From Actinomycetota bacterium (lineage in GTDB: Bacteria; Actinomycetota; Actinomycetes; Nanopelagicales; Nanopelagicaceae): a DNA stretch of 5,306 bases. Where the stretch lies: contig CANGVO010000074.1 of assembly GCA_947457445.1 (NCBI GenBank), forward strand, positions 1-5,306. Reading direction: 5' to 3'. Below the pieces are notes generated by a model. That model was given only the letters and a program-made list of their open reading frames with translations, was not told the DNA's origin and searched no databases. Below are positions 1 through 5,306 of the stretch, piece by piece. The translations under genes were made by a program, and so were the position numbers. Each line of letters opens with the position of its first letter. Positions within the stretch are counted from its first letter, which is position 1.

Positions 1-26
1 CCAACAACGGTAACTTTCTTAGACAT
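1..26 (-). CDS. mdh: Malate dehydrogenase, N-terminal start only (runs off window)
   Basis: Only the ATG and seven further full codons are present; they read MSKKVTVV followed by the first two bases (GG) of a glycine codon. This is the first beta strand and the opening glycine of a Rossmann NAD-binding fold, as in the LDH-like class of malate dehydrogenases (malate + NAD+ to oxaloacetate + NADH, cytosolic, TCA cycle). A purine-rich stretch (AAAGAG, plus-strand 33-38) lies 6 bases before the ATG and is an acceptable ribosome binding site. The gene follows DUF3017 by 33 bp, and mdh lies downstream of folD-DUF3017 in other actinobacteria, which is the main reason for the name. Another Rossmann dehydrogenase cannot be excluded from so few residues. 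Confidence 0.72.
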
Positions 27-39
27 GGCAAACTCTTTC

Positions 40-53
40 TCTTGACGTCAAGA
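40..53. repeat. 14-bp perfect palindrome upstream of mdh (possible operator)
   Basis: TCTTGACGTCAAGA is its own reverse complement. Allowing one mismatched pair, the symmetry extends to 36-57 (TTT outside one arm, AAA outside the other). It lies in the 33-bp gap between DUF3017 and mdh, 13 bases before the mdh ATG, and overlaps the upstream edge of the purine-rich ribosome binding region. In RNA it would form only a 5-bp stem with an ACGU loop and has no U-run after it, so a DNA-binding site is more plausible than a terminator. No regulator family is assigned. Confidence 0.45.
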
Positions 54-59
54 TAAACT

Positions 60-296
60 CTACAACCCGCGAGGTAGTGAGATTGCCACAGCCAAGAGGG
101 CAAGTGAAATCAAAAGGGCTAAATAACGCTCAACTTTTCCACTTTTTGCAGATTGCCAATGAGCCAAAGTGATGATCGCCATACCTATTGCGATGGCTAT
201 CGAACCCAGTCGTACCAAGGAAAAAACGCCCGCTAAGAATCCTGCAGCGATTAATAAATAGGCCAGTCGCAGACCAATTGTGTTTATCTCTCGCAT
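60..296 (-). CDS. DUF3017 family small membrane protein
   Basis: This 78-residue hydrophobic protein has about three predicted membrane helices (roughly residues 8-27, 31-47 and 57-74). Short basic or polar stretches lie between them (for example KSGKVER at 51-57), and it ends PRGL. Family membership rests on size, helix pattern and position: actinobacteria commonly carry a DUF3017 protein directly after folD and before mdh. Its function is unknown. The ATG overlaps the last 13 bases of folD, and an in-frame TGA two codons upstream (300-302) rules out an earlier start. The Shine-Dalgarno is poor (GAAG close to the ATG), so translation probably depends on ribosomes finishing folD. A role linked to folate or malate metabolism would be speculation. 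Confidence 0.8.
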   Translation of the reverse strand: MREINTIGLRLAYLLIAAGFLAGVFSLVRLGSIAIAIGMAIITLAHWQSAKSGKVERYLALLISLALLAVAISLPRGL

Positions 297-1126
297 GCTT
301 CAACCACATTAGTTAACAACATCGCGCGCGTCATCGGACCAACGCCTCCTGGCATCGGCGCCACAAAAGCTGCAATATCCATAACACCAGGATCAACATC
401 ACCGACTAACCCTGAATCGTTTCGGGATATCCCGATATCCAAAACAGTTGCGCCAGATTTAACTGCATCGGCCTTTAAGAAATGCGCACTGCCTATCGCA
501 GCCACAATTATGTCGGCTCGCTTTGTGTGAGATTTCAAATCTTTTGTTCCGGTGTGGGTCAAAGTTACCGTGGCATTTTCTTGCTTGCGACTAAGCAATA
601 AACCAAGCGGACGTCCAACGGTTAAACCGCGCCCAATTACAACCACTTCGGCACCTGCCAGTGGAATTTTGTAGTGGTTAATAAGTTCAACAATTCCGCG
701 CGGAGTGCAAGGCAAGGGTGCGTCATATCCCGCAACCAATCGACCTAAGTTCATAGGGTGAAGTCCATCAGCATCTTTAGCTGGGTCAATAGCTTCCAAT
801 ATTTTTTGAGTGTCTATCGCACCAGGCAACGGAAGTTGAACGATGTATCCAGTGCATTCTGTGGCTGAATTCAAATCTTTAATCGCAGCAAGCACATCTG
901 CCTGCGTTGCATCTGCTTTTAAATCAATTCGAATTGATTTGATGCCGACTTCTTGGCAGTCGCGATGCTTTCCTGCGACGTATGAATGTGAACCTGGATC
1001 ATCGCCGACTAAGACAGTTCCAAGTCCCGGAGTTACACCTGATGTCTTTAACTTAGTTGTGCGAAGGGCGAGATCTGCTTTGATACTGGCAGCTAGTGAT
1101 CTGCCATCAAGAATCGTCGCGCTCAT
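284..1126 (-). CDS. folD: Bifunctional methylenetetrahydrofolate dehydrogenase / methenyltetrahydrofolate cyclohydrolase FolD
   Basis: FolD oxidises 5,10-methylene-THF with NADP+ to 5,10-methenyl-THF, then hydrolyses that to 10-formyl-THF, in the cytosol. The protein has 280 residues, normal for the family. The N-terminal catalytic domain carries SYVAGK (48-53) with the active-site Tyr49 and Lys53, then VQLPLP (96-101) with Gln97, and DADGLHP (118-124) with the conserved Asp120. The cofactor domain has the NADP loop GRGLTVGRP (165-173), and the end carries the family signature [14 protein letters not shown] (257-270). The start has an AGGA 8 bases upstream (1135-1138). It lies 38 bp after purH, and its 3' end overlaps the DUF3017 start by 13 bases. 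Its product feeds PurN and PurH, encoded just upstream. All key residues are present, so it should be active. Confidence 0.97.
   Translation of the reverse strand: MSATILDGRSLAASIKADLALRTTKLKTSGVTPGLGTVLVGDDPGSHSYVAGKHRDCQEVGIKSIRIDLKADATQADVLAAIKDLNSATECTGYIVQLPLPGAIDTQKILEAIDPAKDADGLHPMNLGRLVAGYDAPLPCTPRGIVELINHYKIPLAGAEVVVIGRGLTVGRPLGLLLSRKQENATVTLTHTGTKDLKSHTKRADIIVAAIGSAHFLKADAVKSGATVLDIGISRNDSGLVGDVDPGVMDIAAFVAPMPGGVGPMTRAMLLTNVVEACER
422..435. repeat. 14-bp perfect palindrome inside folD
   Basis: TCGGGATATCCCGA is its own reverse complement; the symmetry breaks at the next pair (T421/T436). It covers codons for the conserved DIGISR stretch of FolD (around residues 230-235). A second GATATCC follows at 434-440, overlapping the palindrome end. 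In RNA it could fold into a short GC-containing stem. Codon constraint alone may explain it. Confidence 0.3.
921..940. repeat. 20-bp perfect palindrome inside folD
   Basis: The two halves AAATCAATTC and GAATTGATTT are exact reverse complements with no spacer. The next pair (920/941, T/G) does not match. On the coding strand it spells codons for Lys-Ser-Ile-Arg-Ile-Asp-Leu, FolD residues 63-69, just after the active-site Lys53 region. A transcript could form an 8-bp AU-rich stem with a UCGA loop; as DNA it is a symmetrical candidate protein-binding site. The sequence symmetry is certain, but any function is unknown. Confidence 0.45.
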
Positions 1127-1164
1127 ATCGGTGATCCTATTGGAAGGACTCGCAGGTGGCGAAG
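1127..1164 (-). promoter_or_regulatory. purH-folD intergenic gap with folD ribosome binding site
   Basis: This 38-bp gap is the longest non-coding stretch in the window. On the coding strand it contains AGGA (plus-strand 1135-1138) 8 bases before the folD ATG, a usable Shine-Dalgarno. I see no GC-rich hairpin followed by a U-run, so there is no intrinsic terminator, and no convincing -35/-10 pair. folD is most simply read as co-transcribed with purH. Confidence 0.5.
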
Positions 1165-2706
1165 TTACGCATGCGAGAAATGTCGAGTTCCAGTGAAAAA
1201 CATGGCGATTCCAGCAACGTTTGCCGCGGCAATAACTTCCTCATCGCGCACGCTTCCTCCGGGTTGCACTACAGCGGTAACGCCGCCATCGATCAAAATT
1301 TGTAGACCATCTGCAAATGGGAAGAACGCATCACTTGCCGCAACGCTTCCGATTGATCGATCACCTGCGCGATCAATCGCTAACTTGGCAGAATCAACGC
1401 GATTTACTTGGCCCATACCAATTCCAACAGCAGCACCATTTTTCGCCAACAAAATTGCATTACTTTTTACCGCGCGCACCGCACGCCAAGCAAATTGCAG
1501 ATCCGCCATAACTTCTTTGGAAACTTTGCTGCCTGTTACTTGCTTCCAGTTGGCGCAGTCATCACCAGGCGCGTCAATCTTGTCGGTATTTTGAACTAGT
1601 ACGCCGCCGGAGACGGGACGTATCTCAAGCGATGAAATTACCGTGTTCGGACAAGTAAGAATGCGGATAGATGGTTTGCGCATCAAGATTTCCAGCGCTT
1701 CTGGTTCATATTCAGGAGCGATTATTACTTCGGTAAAAATCTCTGAAAGCGGTTGTGCCATTGCAACCGTTACTTTTCGATTCGCGGCTACGACTCCCCC
1801 AAATGCTGAAACCGGGTCGCAAGCGTGTGCCGACAGATAAGCCGATGCAATGTCTTTGCCGACCGCAACTCCGCAAGGATTTGCATGCTTAATAATTGCA
1901 ACGCATGGTTGGTCATGATCCAAAGCAGCACGCCAAGCCGCATCAGCATCGGTGTAATTATTAAATGACATCTCTTTGCCATGGTTTTGCACTGCATTAA
2001 CAATTCCAGGTGGACCACCACGATAGATGGATGCACTTTGATGTGGGTTTTCTCCATAGCGAAGTGAGTTCTCGCGTTTCCAAATAAGGCCAAACCAATC
2101 TGGAATTTCGCGGCTGATCTGAGTTCCGAGCCAACTAGCGATCGTTAAATCATATTCAGCGGTAGTGCGAAAGACTTCGAGTGCGAAAGTTCGGCGCTCA
2201 TCAAGAGTCGTTCCGCCTGCTGCAAGAGCGGCAAACAGCGCATCGTATTGCTCGGGTTTGGATATAACCGCAACAGATCCGTGATTCTTTGCAGCTCCGC
2301 GCAACATAGAAGGGCCGCCAATATCTATTTGTTCAATACATTCGGCATATTCGGCGCCAGATAAAATCGTCTGCAAGAACGGATACAAGTTAATGACAAC
2401 TAAATCAAAGGGTTCGATATCTAAATCTGCAATCGCCTGTAAATGTTCTGGGTTGTCCTGATCAGCCAAAATGCCAGAATGAATTTTGGGATGCAAAGTC
2501 TTTACTCGCCCACCCATGATTTCTGGAAAGCCTGTGTAAGAACCAACTTCTGTTACTGCGATTCCCGCACCCTGCAAAGTTTTCGCTGTCGATCCAGTTG
2601 AAAGTATCTCAACCCCAGCCTTGGTTAACGCTTGTCCAAGTTCAAGGAGGCGATCTTTGTCATAGACGCTAACAAGTGCGCGTCGGATAACTTTGCGATC
2701 TGACAT
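1165..2706 (-). CDS. purH: Bifunctional AICAR formyltransferase / IMP cyclohydrolase PurH
   Basis: PurH performs the last two steps of de novo IMP synthesis: it formylates AICAR using 10-formyl-THF, then closes the ring to IMP. The protein has 513 residues from this start, typical for the family. The N-terminal MGS-like cyclohydrolase domain shows ALVSVYDK (10-17), the phosphate-site STGST (36-40) and GGRVKTLHP (65-73). The transformylase domain shows LRYGENPHQ (215-223), the catalytic KHANPCG (273-279), DPVSAFGG (297-304), [10 protein letters not shown] (430-439) and the C-terminal TGTRHFSH. Two ATGs are adjacent. The second (2706-2704) is preferred because GAGG (2712-2715) is 5 bases away, against 2 for the first at 2709; starting at 2709 adds one Met. 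The start overlaps the purN stop, so translation is coupled. No key motif is missing. Confidence 0.97.
   Translation of the reverse strand: MSDRKVIRRALVSVYDKDRLLELGQALTKAGVEILSTGSTAKTLQGAGIAVTEVGSYTGFPEIMGGRVKTLHPKIHSGILADQDNPEHLQAIADLDIEPFDLVVINLYPFLQTILSGAEYAECIEQIDIGGPSMLRGAAKNHGSVAVISKPEQYDALFAALAAGGTTLDERRTFALEVFRTTAEYDLTIASWLGTQISREIPDWFGLIWKRENSLRYGENPHQSASIYRGGPPGIVNAVQNHGKEMSFNNYTDADAAWRAALDHDQPCVAIIKHANPCGVAVGKDIASAYLSAHACDPVSAFGGVVAANRKVTVAMAQPLSEIFTEVIIAPEYEPEALEILMRKPSIRILTCPNTVISSLEIRPVSGGVLVQNTDKIDAPGDDCANWKQVTGSKVSKEVMADLQFAWRAVRAVKSNAILLAKNGAAVGIGMGQVNRVDSAKLAIDRAGDRSIGSVAASDAFFPFADGLQILIDGGVTAVVQPGGSVRDEEVIAAANVAGIAMFFTGTRHFSHA
1350..1379. repeat. 10-bp perfect inverted repeat with 10-base spacer inside purH
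   Basis: CGATTGATCG (1350-1359) and CGATCAATCG (1370-1379) are exact reverse complements separated by 10 bases. The left arm continues into a smaller palindrome, TGATCGATCA (1354-1363). The region encodes [11 protein letters not shown] of PurH, where repeated Ile, Asp and Arg codons help create the symmetry. It could form a 10-bp mRNA stem, but there is no U-run and it is not near a gene end. Confidence 0.35.
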
Positions 2707-3278
2707 CATGACCTCACCTGATCGGCTAGAAGCGATTGCAACGTTGCAACGAATAATCTACGTTCCACAATCTTAATGCGCTCATGCAGGCTCTCCTCGG
2801 TATCGCCCGCAGTAATTTCTACAGATTCTTGCGCAATTACCTGTCCAGTATCAATCCCAGCATCAACCCAATGAATTGTTGTACCTGTTTTATCAACTCC
2901 AGCAGCCAACGCATCGCGCACGGCGTGGGCACCTGGAAAATGTGGAAGTAGAGCGGGATGGCTATTTACGATCCGAAAACGATTCACACATTCACTAGAT
3001 AAAATTTTCATGAAACCAGCGCTAACAACTAGATCAGGCTTCAAAGCCTCTAATGTGTTGATGATTTCCAGATCCCATAACTTTCGATCAGTCTTCATGG
3101 GAATCAAAAATTGCGTGATACCGGCACCACGGGCGCGATCTAAAACTTGCGCACCTTCTCTGTCGCAAATTAAGCCAACTATTTGCGCATCGAGTTCATT
3201 GTCTGAAACTGCATCAATTATGGATTGTGCAATTGACCCGCCGCCAGATGCCAAAATTACTAATCGCGCTGGGCTCAT
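2706..3278 (-). CDS. purN: Phosphoribosylglycinamide formyltransferase PurN (short form)
   Basis: PurN transfers a formyl group from 10-formyl-THF to GAR, the third step of purine synthesis, in the cytosol. The phosphate-binding loop is SGGGS (11-15), VSAGFMKIL (85-93) follows, and the catalytic triad is Asn105 and His107 in [12 protein letters not shown] plus Asp143 in VDAGIDTGQ. The loop has Ile16 where the E. coli enzyme has Asn; the mycobacterial enzyme also lacks this Asn (it has Leu), so this is not a defect. Gln146 replaces the proline usual after DTG. At 190 residues it lacks roughly 20 C-terminal residues found in the approximately 210-215-residue homologues; it stops soon after the ERRL helix. 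The start is well supported: GGAGG (3284-3288) lies 5 bases upstream, the best Shine-Dalgarno in the window, and the ATG shares a base with the perM stop. Confidence 0.95.
   Translation of the reverse strand: MSPARLVILASGGGSIAQSIIDAVSDNELDAQIVGLICDREGAQVLDRARGAGITQFLIPMKTDRKLWDLEIINTLEALKPDLVVSAGFMKILSSECVNRFRIVNSHPALLPHFPGAHAVRDALAAGVDKTGTTIHWVDAGIDTGQVIAQESVEITAGDTEESLHERIKIVERRLFVATLQSLLADQVRS
2736..2749. repeat. 14-bp palindrome within a tandem 8-bp repeat, purN tail
   Basis: TTGCAACGTTGCAA (2736-2749) is a perfect palindrome. It is also part of two tandem copies of TTGCAACG (2736-2743 and 2744-2751), so a second 10-bp palindrome, CGTTGCAACG, overlaps it at 2742-2751. It lies about 30 bases before the purH start, within the last codons of purN (VATLQ). 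An even-length palindrome with a central CG is the general form of LacI/GalR-family operators, which include E. coli PurR sites in purine genes. Whether such a regulator acts here cannot be seen. Confidence 0.35.
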
Positions 3279-4351
3279 TAGCGCCTCCGTAATTTAATCT
3301 GTGGCACTAGCACCATAAGTGCAACTCCTACGCCAATCTCCAGAACGATAGTGAGAGTTAACTTCCAAATTGAAACTCCGAGGGCGCTCATAGCTGGAGT
3401 CATCAGTGAACCACTTGCCAGATATCCAATGATCGAAATCGATACCGCAATCAAAATAAGCGCTTGAATCAAAGCGCGTGTACTAGAAGTCAGCGCCCAT
3501 GCAGCGAGGAGAGCGCCAACGGCAATAACAAAAATAATTGCGATCAGCGCCCATTTAGATGAAGTAGTTGGAATTACCGCCAAGACGGGAAGAGTTGGTA
3601 TTGCACCTAAGTTATGAGTAAACGGTGAAACTAAAGTTCCAACACCTACGGCAAATCCACTACCGGTGAAGAATGAAAGAGTGGCAACTGCCAAGTTTGG
3701 TAAATAGAAAAGATTTAGCGCAAATAGCAAAATCGAACCGAGAATTCCGGGCTGTAGAACAATCGAAATATTCTTAAAGGTTGATACATGAGTGAATATC
3801 AAAAGCGCAAGAGCTACAAAAGAAGCGCCAAGCAATATCGCCATAACACGAGTGGCATAACTGACCGCTTGTGAAATCCTAAATCTTGATCCTGCTGTAA
3901 GTGTTGCCAAGTATGAAATTAAGAATGCAAAAACTGGCGCCAGATACCACTGTGCGCTCACGCTGTCCGAACTACTAAATAAAGCCAATAAGGTCGCAAT
4001 GAGTGCGTACTGAAGTGAAAAGATCGAACGAACGCTATTTAAATTATGAAAATCGCCATGCAACTTTGAAAGTGATCGATTGAAACCACTGCGCAGCGCA
4101 AGGAAGGGAAGCAGCATCGCACCGATCGGCAGAAATGATAGATAACCAGAAGTCGTTCCATTTAAGAAGAATGGAATGTGATGCGCACCCAACCAGAGCC
4201 AGATGGCCGCACGCATGGGATCTGAAGTATTTCCAGTTGCACTTCCGGCAGTTGCCCAAGCAATTAGTGAAACAAATGCCAGCGGCAAGAGCAGGAGAGC
4301 AACGCTACGCAAGACCTGTGCAAACGAGACCGCTAGGACACGTTGCAACAT
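3278..4351 (-). CDS. perM: DUF6350 / PerM-like polytopic membrane protein
   Basis: This 357-residue, very hydrophobic protein has about ten membrane helices (approximately residues 14-36, 48-63, 70-88, 109-126, 134-153, 165-189, 202-228, 267-288, 293-313 and 325-350) and a basic C-terminus, KLRRR. The loop after helix 7 carries GSGFAVGVG (230-238), VSPF (241-244) and LGAIPTLP (248-255), a Gly/Pro-rich signature I associate with DUF6350. The mycobacterial member in the same place, between sucCD and purN (Rv0955, PerM), is needed for normal division and persistence and acts on the divisome protein FtsB. Transferring that role here rests on family and gene position. It is shorter than my recollection of the mycobacterial protein (about 450). 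The ATG is 8 bases after the sucD stop with no Shine-Dalgarno; no in-frame alternative ATG lies just upstream. The stop overlaps the purN ATG by one base. Confidence 0.85.
   Translation of the reverse strand: MLQRVLAVSFAQVLRSVALLLLPLAFVSLIAWATAGSATGNTSDPMRAAIWLWLGAHHIPFFLNGTTSGYLSFLPIGAMLLPFLALRSGFNRSLSKLHGDFHNLNSVRSIFSLQYALIATLLALFSSSDSVSAQWYLAPVFAFLISYLATLTAGSRFRISQAVSYATRVMAILLGASFVALALLIFTHVSTFKNISIVLQPGILGSILLFALNLFYLPNLAVATLSFFTGSGFAVGVGTLVSPFTHNLGAIPTLPVLAVIPTTSSKWALIAIIFVIAVGALLAAWALTSSTRALIQALILIAVSISIIGYLASGSLMTPAMSALGVSIWKLTLTIVLEIGVGVALMVLVPQIKLRRR
3284..3288 (-). promoter_or_regulatory. Strong ribosome binding site of purN
   Basis: The coding strand reads GGAGG, then five bases (CGCTA), then the purN ATG. 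It lies inside the last codons of perM. It is the only near-consensus Shine-Dalgarno in the window, and it fixes the purN start at 3278. Confidence 0.8.
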
Positions 4352-4359
4352 GGCGTTTG

Positions 4360-5241
4360 TTAGCGACCGAGAATGGCGCGCATTAAGCGCGCAGTTTCAC
4401 TAGGAGTTTGCCCAACTTTTACACCTGCTGCTTCTAGCGCATCTTTCTTTGCTTGCGCAGTTCCAGATGAACCAGAGACGATCGCACCAGCATGGCCCAT
4501 CGTCTTGCCTTCTGGTGCAGTAAATCCAGCAACGTATCCAACAACTGGCTTGGTAACGTAATCAGCAATAAAAGCGGCGGCACGTTCTTCAGCATCGCCA
4601 CCAATTTCACCGATCATCACTATTGCAGTTGTTTCAGGGTCATCTTGGAAAGCTTTTAAACAGTCAATGTGTGTTGTTCCGATAACTGGGTCTCCACCGA
4701 TACCAACCGCAGTTGAGAATCCGATATCGCGAAGCTCGTACATCATTTGATAGGTAAGCGTTCCAGACTTAGATACCAGACCAATTGGACCACGCTTTGT
4801 AATATCCGCAGGAATGATTCCGACATTTGATTGCTCGGGGCTAATTAAACCTGGGCAGTTAGGTCCGATGATTTGGGTTGTTCCCTTTTGTAGCGAATAT
4901 GCATAGAAGAACGCTGAATCGTGAACTGGGATGCCTTCGGTAATTACAACTACCAATGGCATCTTGGCATCAATTGCATCAATCACCGCAGCCTTTGCGA
5001 ACTTAGGCGGTACGAATACAACAGAAACATTGGCGGCAGTTGCTGCGATTGCTTCGGCTACTGTGTTGAAAACCGGAAGTTGATGTCCATCAATATCAAC
5101 AACTTGTCCGCCTTTGCCTGGTGTTACGCCACCAACAACTTTTGTGCCAGATGCCATCATACGACGGGTGTGCTTGGTTCCTTCAGAACCAGTCATACCT
5201 TGAACAATGACTTTGCTACTTGAGTTAATAAAGATAGCCAT
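4360..5241 (-). CDS. sucD: Succinyl-CoA synthetase (succinate-CoA ligase) alpha subunit
   Basis: SucD is the CoA-binding and phosphohistidine subunit of the enzyme that converts succinyl-CoA to succinate while making ATP or GTP, in the cytosolic TCA cycle; it pairs with SucC. The protein has 293 residues, a normal length. The N-terminal CoA-binding Rossmann domain has [11 protein letters not shown] (15-25) and GGVTPGKGG (37-45). [10 protein letters not shown] (126-135) marks the junction to the ligase domain. That domain carries [10 protein letters not shown] (211-220), with Glu212 contacting the phosphohistidine, and GHAGAIVSG (249-257), with the catalytic His250. The ATG shares one base with the sucC stop (TAATG), so the two subunits are translationally coupled, which suits an equimolar complex. 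The Shine-Dalgarno is weak. All catalytic residues are present. Confidence 0.97.
   Translation of the reverse strand: MAIFINSSSKVIVQGMTGSEGTKHTRRMMASGTKVVGGVTPGKGGQVVDIDGHQLPVFNTVAEAIAATAANVSVVFVPPKFAKAAVIDAIDAKMPLVVVITEGIPVHDSAFFYAYSLQKGTTQIIGPNCPGLISPEQSNVGIIPADITKRGPIGLVSKSGTLTYQMMYELRDIGFSTAVGIGGDPVIGTTHIDCLKAFQDDPETTAIVMIGEIGGDAEERAAAFIADYVTKPVVGYVAGFTAPEGKTMGHAGAIVSGSSGTAQAKKDALEAAGVKVGQTPSETARLMRAILGR
4376..4392 (-). repeat. GCGCGC hairpin at the 3' end of sucD, before perM
   Basis: Two GCGCGC arms (4376-4381 and 4387-4392) flank a 5-base loop and would form a short all-GC stem in the mRNA. The stem ends 24 bases before the perM ATG and lies in codons for the last residues of SucD (ARLMRA). 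No U-run follows, so it is not an intrinsic terminator. It could slow ribosomes or protect the upstream message; neither is shown. Confidence 0.35.
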
Positions 5242-5306
5242 TACTTCGCCGCCAATTCTGCAGCGCGTGATGCTGCTCCATCCATAGTTTCGGCTTGCTC
5301 AACCAA
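5241..5306 (-). CDS. sucC: Succinyl-CoA synthetase beta subunit, C-terminal end only
   Basis: The reading frame entering from the window edge encodes 21 residues, [21 protein letters not shown], then TAA. An Ala-rich helix with ETMDGAA and AELAAK is typical of actinobacterial SucC C-termini. The beta subunit holds the nucleotide-binding ATP-grasp domain and pairs with SucD. Its stop overlaps the sucD start by one base. Identification rests on this short tail plus the near-universal sucC-sucD order. The rest of the gene is outside the window. Confidence 0.87.
   Translation of the reverse strand: MVEQAETMDGAASRAAELAAK

Noticed and set aside
42..51. TTGACG in the palindrome before mdh read as a -35 box
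   Set aside because: No acceptable -10 element lies 16-18 bases downstream; that position falls on the mdh start codon region.
1130..1140. GGATCACC on the coding strand before folD, identical to part of the 16S rRNA 3' end
   Set aside because: Eight bases matched by chance; a ribosome binding site must be complementary to the 16S end, not identical, and no rRNA sequence surrounds it.
843..1196. Plus-strand open frame of 117 codons antisense to folD
   Set aside because: It lies mostly opposite folD, whose family motifs are unmistakable; its translation matches no family I recognise. It is a shadow of the real gene.
1193..1594. Plus-strand open frame of 133 codons antisense to purH
   Set aside because: It is fully opposite the conserved C-terminal part of PurH, with Thr/Ala/Pro-rich composition typical of an antisense frame and no recognisable domain.
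1896..1903. Further TTGCAACG half-sites at 1896-1903 and (reverse) 4341-4348 as members of an operator set
   Set aside because: They are single or imperfect copies explained by common codons (Val-Ala in purH; Met-Leu-Gln-Arg at the perM start).
1788..2093. Minus-strand 101-codon frame inside purH
   Set aside because: It is an alternate frame within the intact PurH catalytic region (KHANPCG); there is no frameshift in purH that would require it.
2706..3278. PurN as a degraded gene because Asn of the SGxGSN loop is replaced by Ile
   Set aside because: The mycobacterial enzyme also lacks this Asn, and the catalytic Asn, His and Asp are all present here.
4156..4176. 7-bp inverted repeat TTCCATT / AATGGAA with a 7-base loop in perM
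   Set aside because: A stem this short is expected by chance several times in the window, and it is not near a gene boundary.
4376..4392. GC hairpin in sucD as an intrinsic terminator
   Set aside because: No U-run follows on the transcript, and perM starts 24 bases later.
4135..4403. Plus-strand open frames opposite the perM start and sucD end
   Set aside because: They are antisense to two well-supported genes and have no recognisable domain.
4921..5223. Plus-strand 100-codon frame rich in Asn and Cys
   Set aside because: It is entirely antisense to sucD, and its composition is an artefact of reading the opposite strand.

Overview
This looks like ordinary chromosomal core DNA from a low-to-mid GC (mid-40s percent by eye) actinobacterium. 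Every gene lies on the minus strand, so transcription runs from position 5306 towards 1. The order sucC-sucD-perM-purN-purH-folD-DUF3017-mdh is a known actinobacterial arrangement; for example sucCD, perM, purN and purH lie close together in Mycobacterium, and folD-DUF3017-mdh in Streptomyces. The modest GC, very tight packing, a trimmed PurN and a short PerM suggest a streamlined lineage such as the freshwater Nanopelagicales (acI clade). The taxon is an inference, not something shown directly.

Layout in transcription order: the last 21 codons of sucC (5306-5241); sucD (5241-4360); a polytopic membrane protein of the DUF6350/PerM family (4351-3278); purN (3278-2706); purH (2706-1165); folD (1126-284); a small three-helix DUF3017 membrane protein (296-60); and the first codons of an LDH-like malate dehydrogenase (26-1, running off the window). 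Junctions are a 1-base overlap (sucC/sucD), 8 bp, a 1-base overlap (perM/purN), a 1- or 4-base overlap (purN/purH), 38 bp, a 13-base overlap (folD/DUF3017) and 33 bp. No stretch longer than 40 bp lacks a gene. No intrinsic terminator, RNA gene, CRISPR array, IS element or sign of transfer is visible.

Functionally, FolD makes 10-formyl-tetrahydrofolate, which PurN and PurH both use to add formyl groups to the purine ring, so supply and use of the one-carbon unit sit side by side. SucCD and Mdh are TCA-cycle enzymes at the two ends of the run. PerM is linked to cell division in mycobacteria, and the DUF3017 protein has no known function.

I found no new biological system. The signal the genes do not explain is an excess of perfect DNA palindromes: one of 20 bp inside folD, and three of 14 bp (between DUF3017 and mdh, in folD, and in the purN tail). 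Smaller observations are a 10-bp inverted repeat in purH, a GC hairpin just before perM, and the lack of a Shine-Dalgarno for perM.
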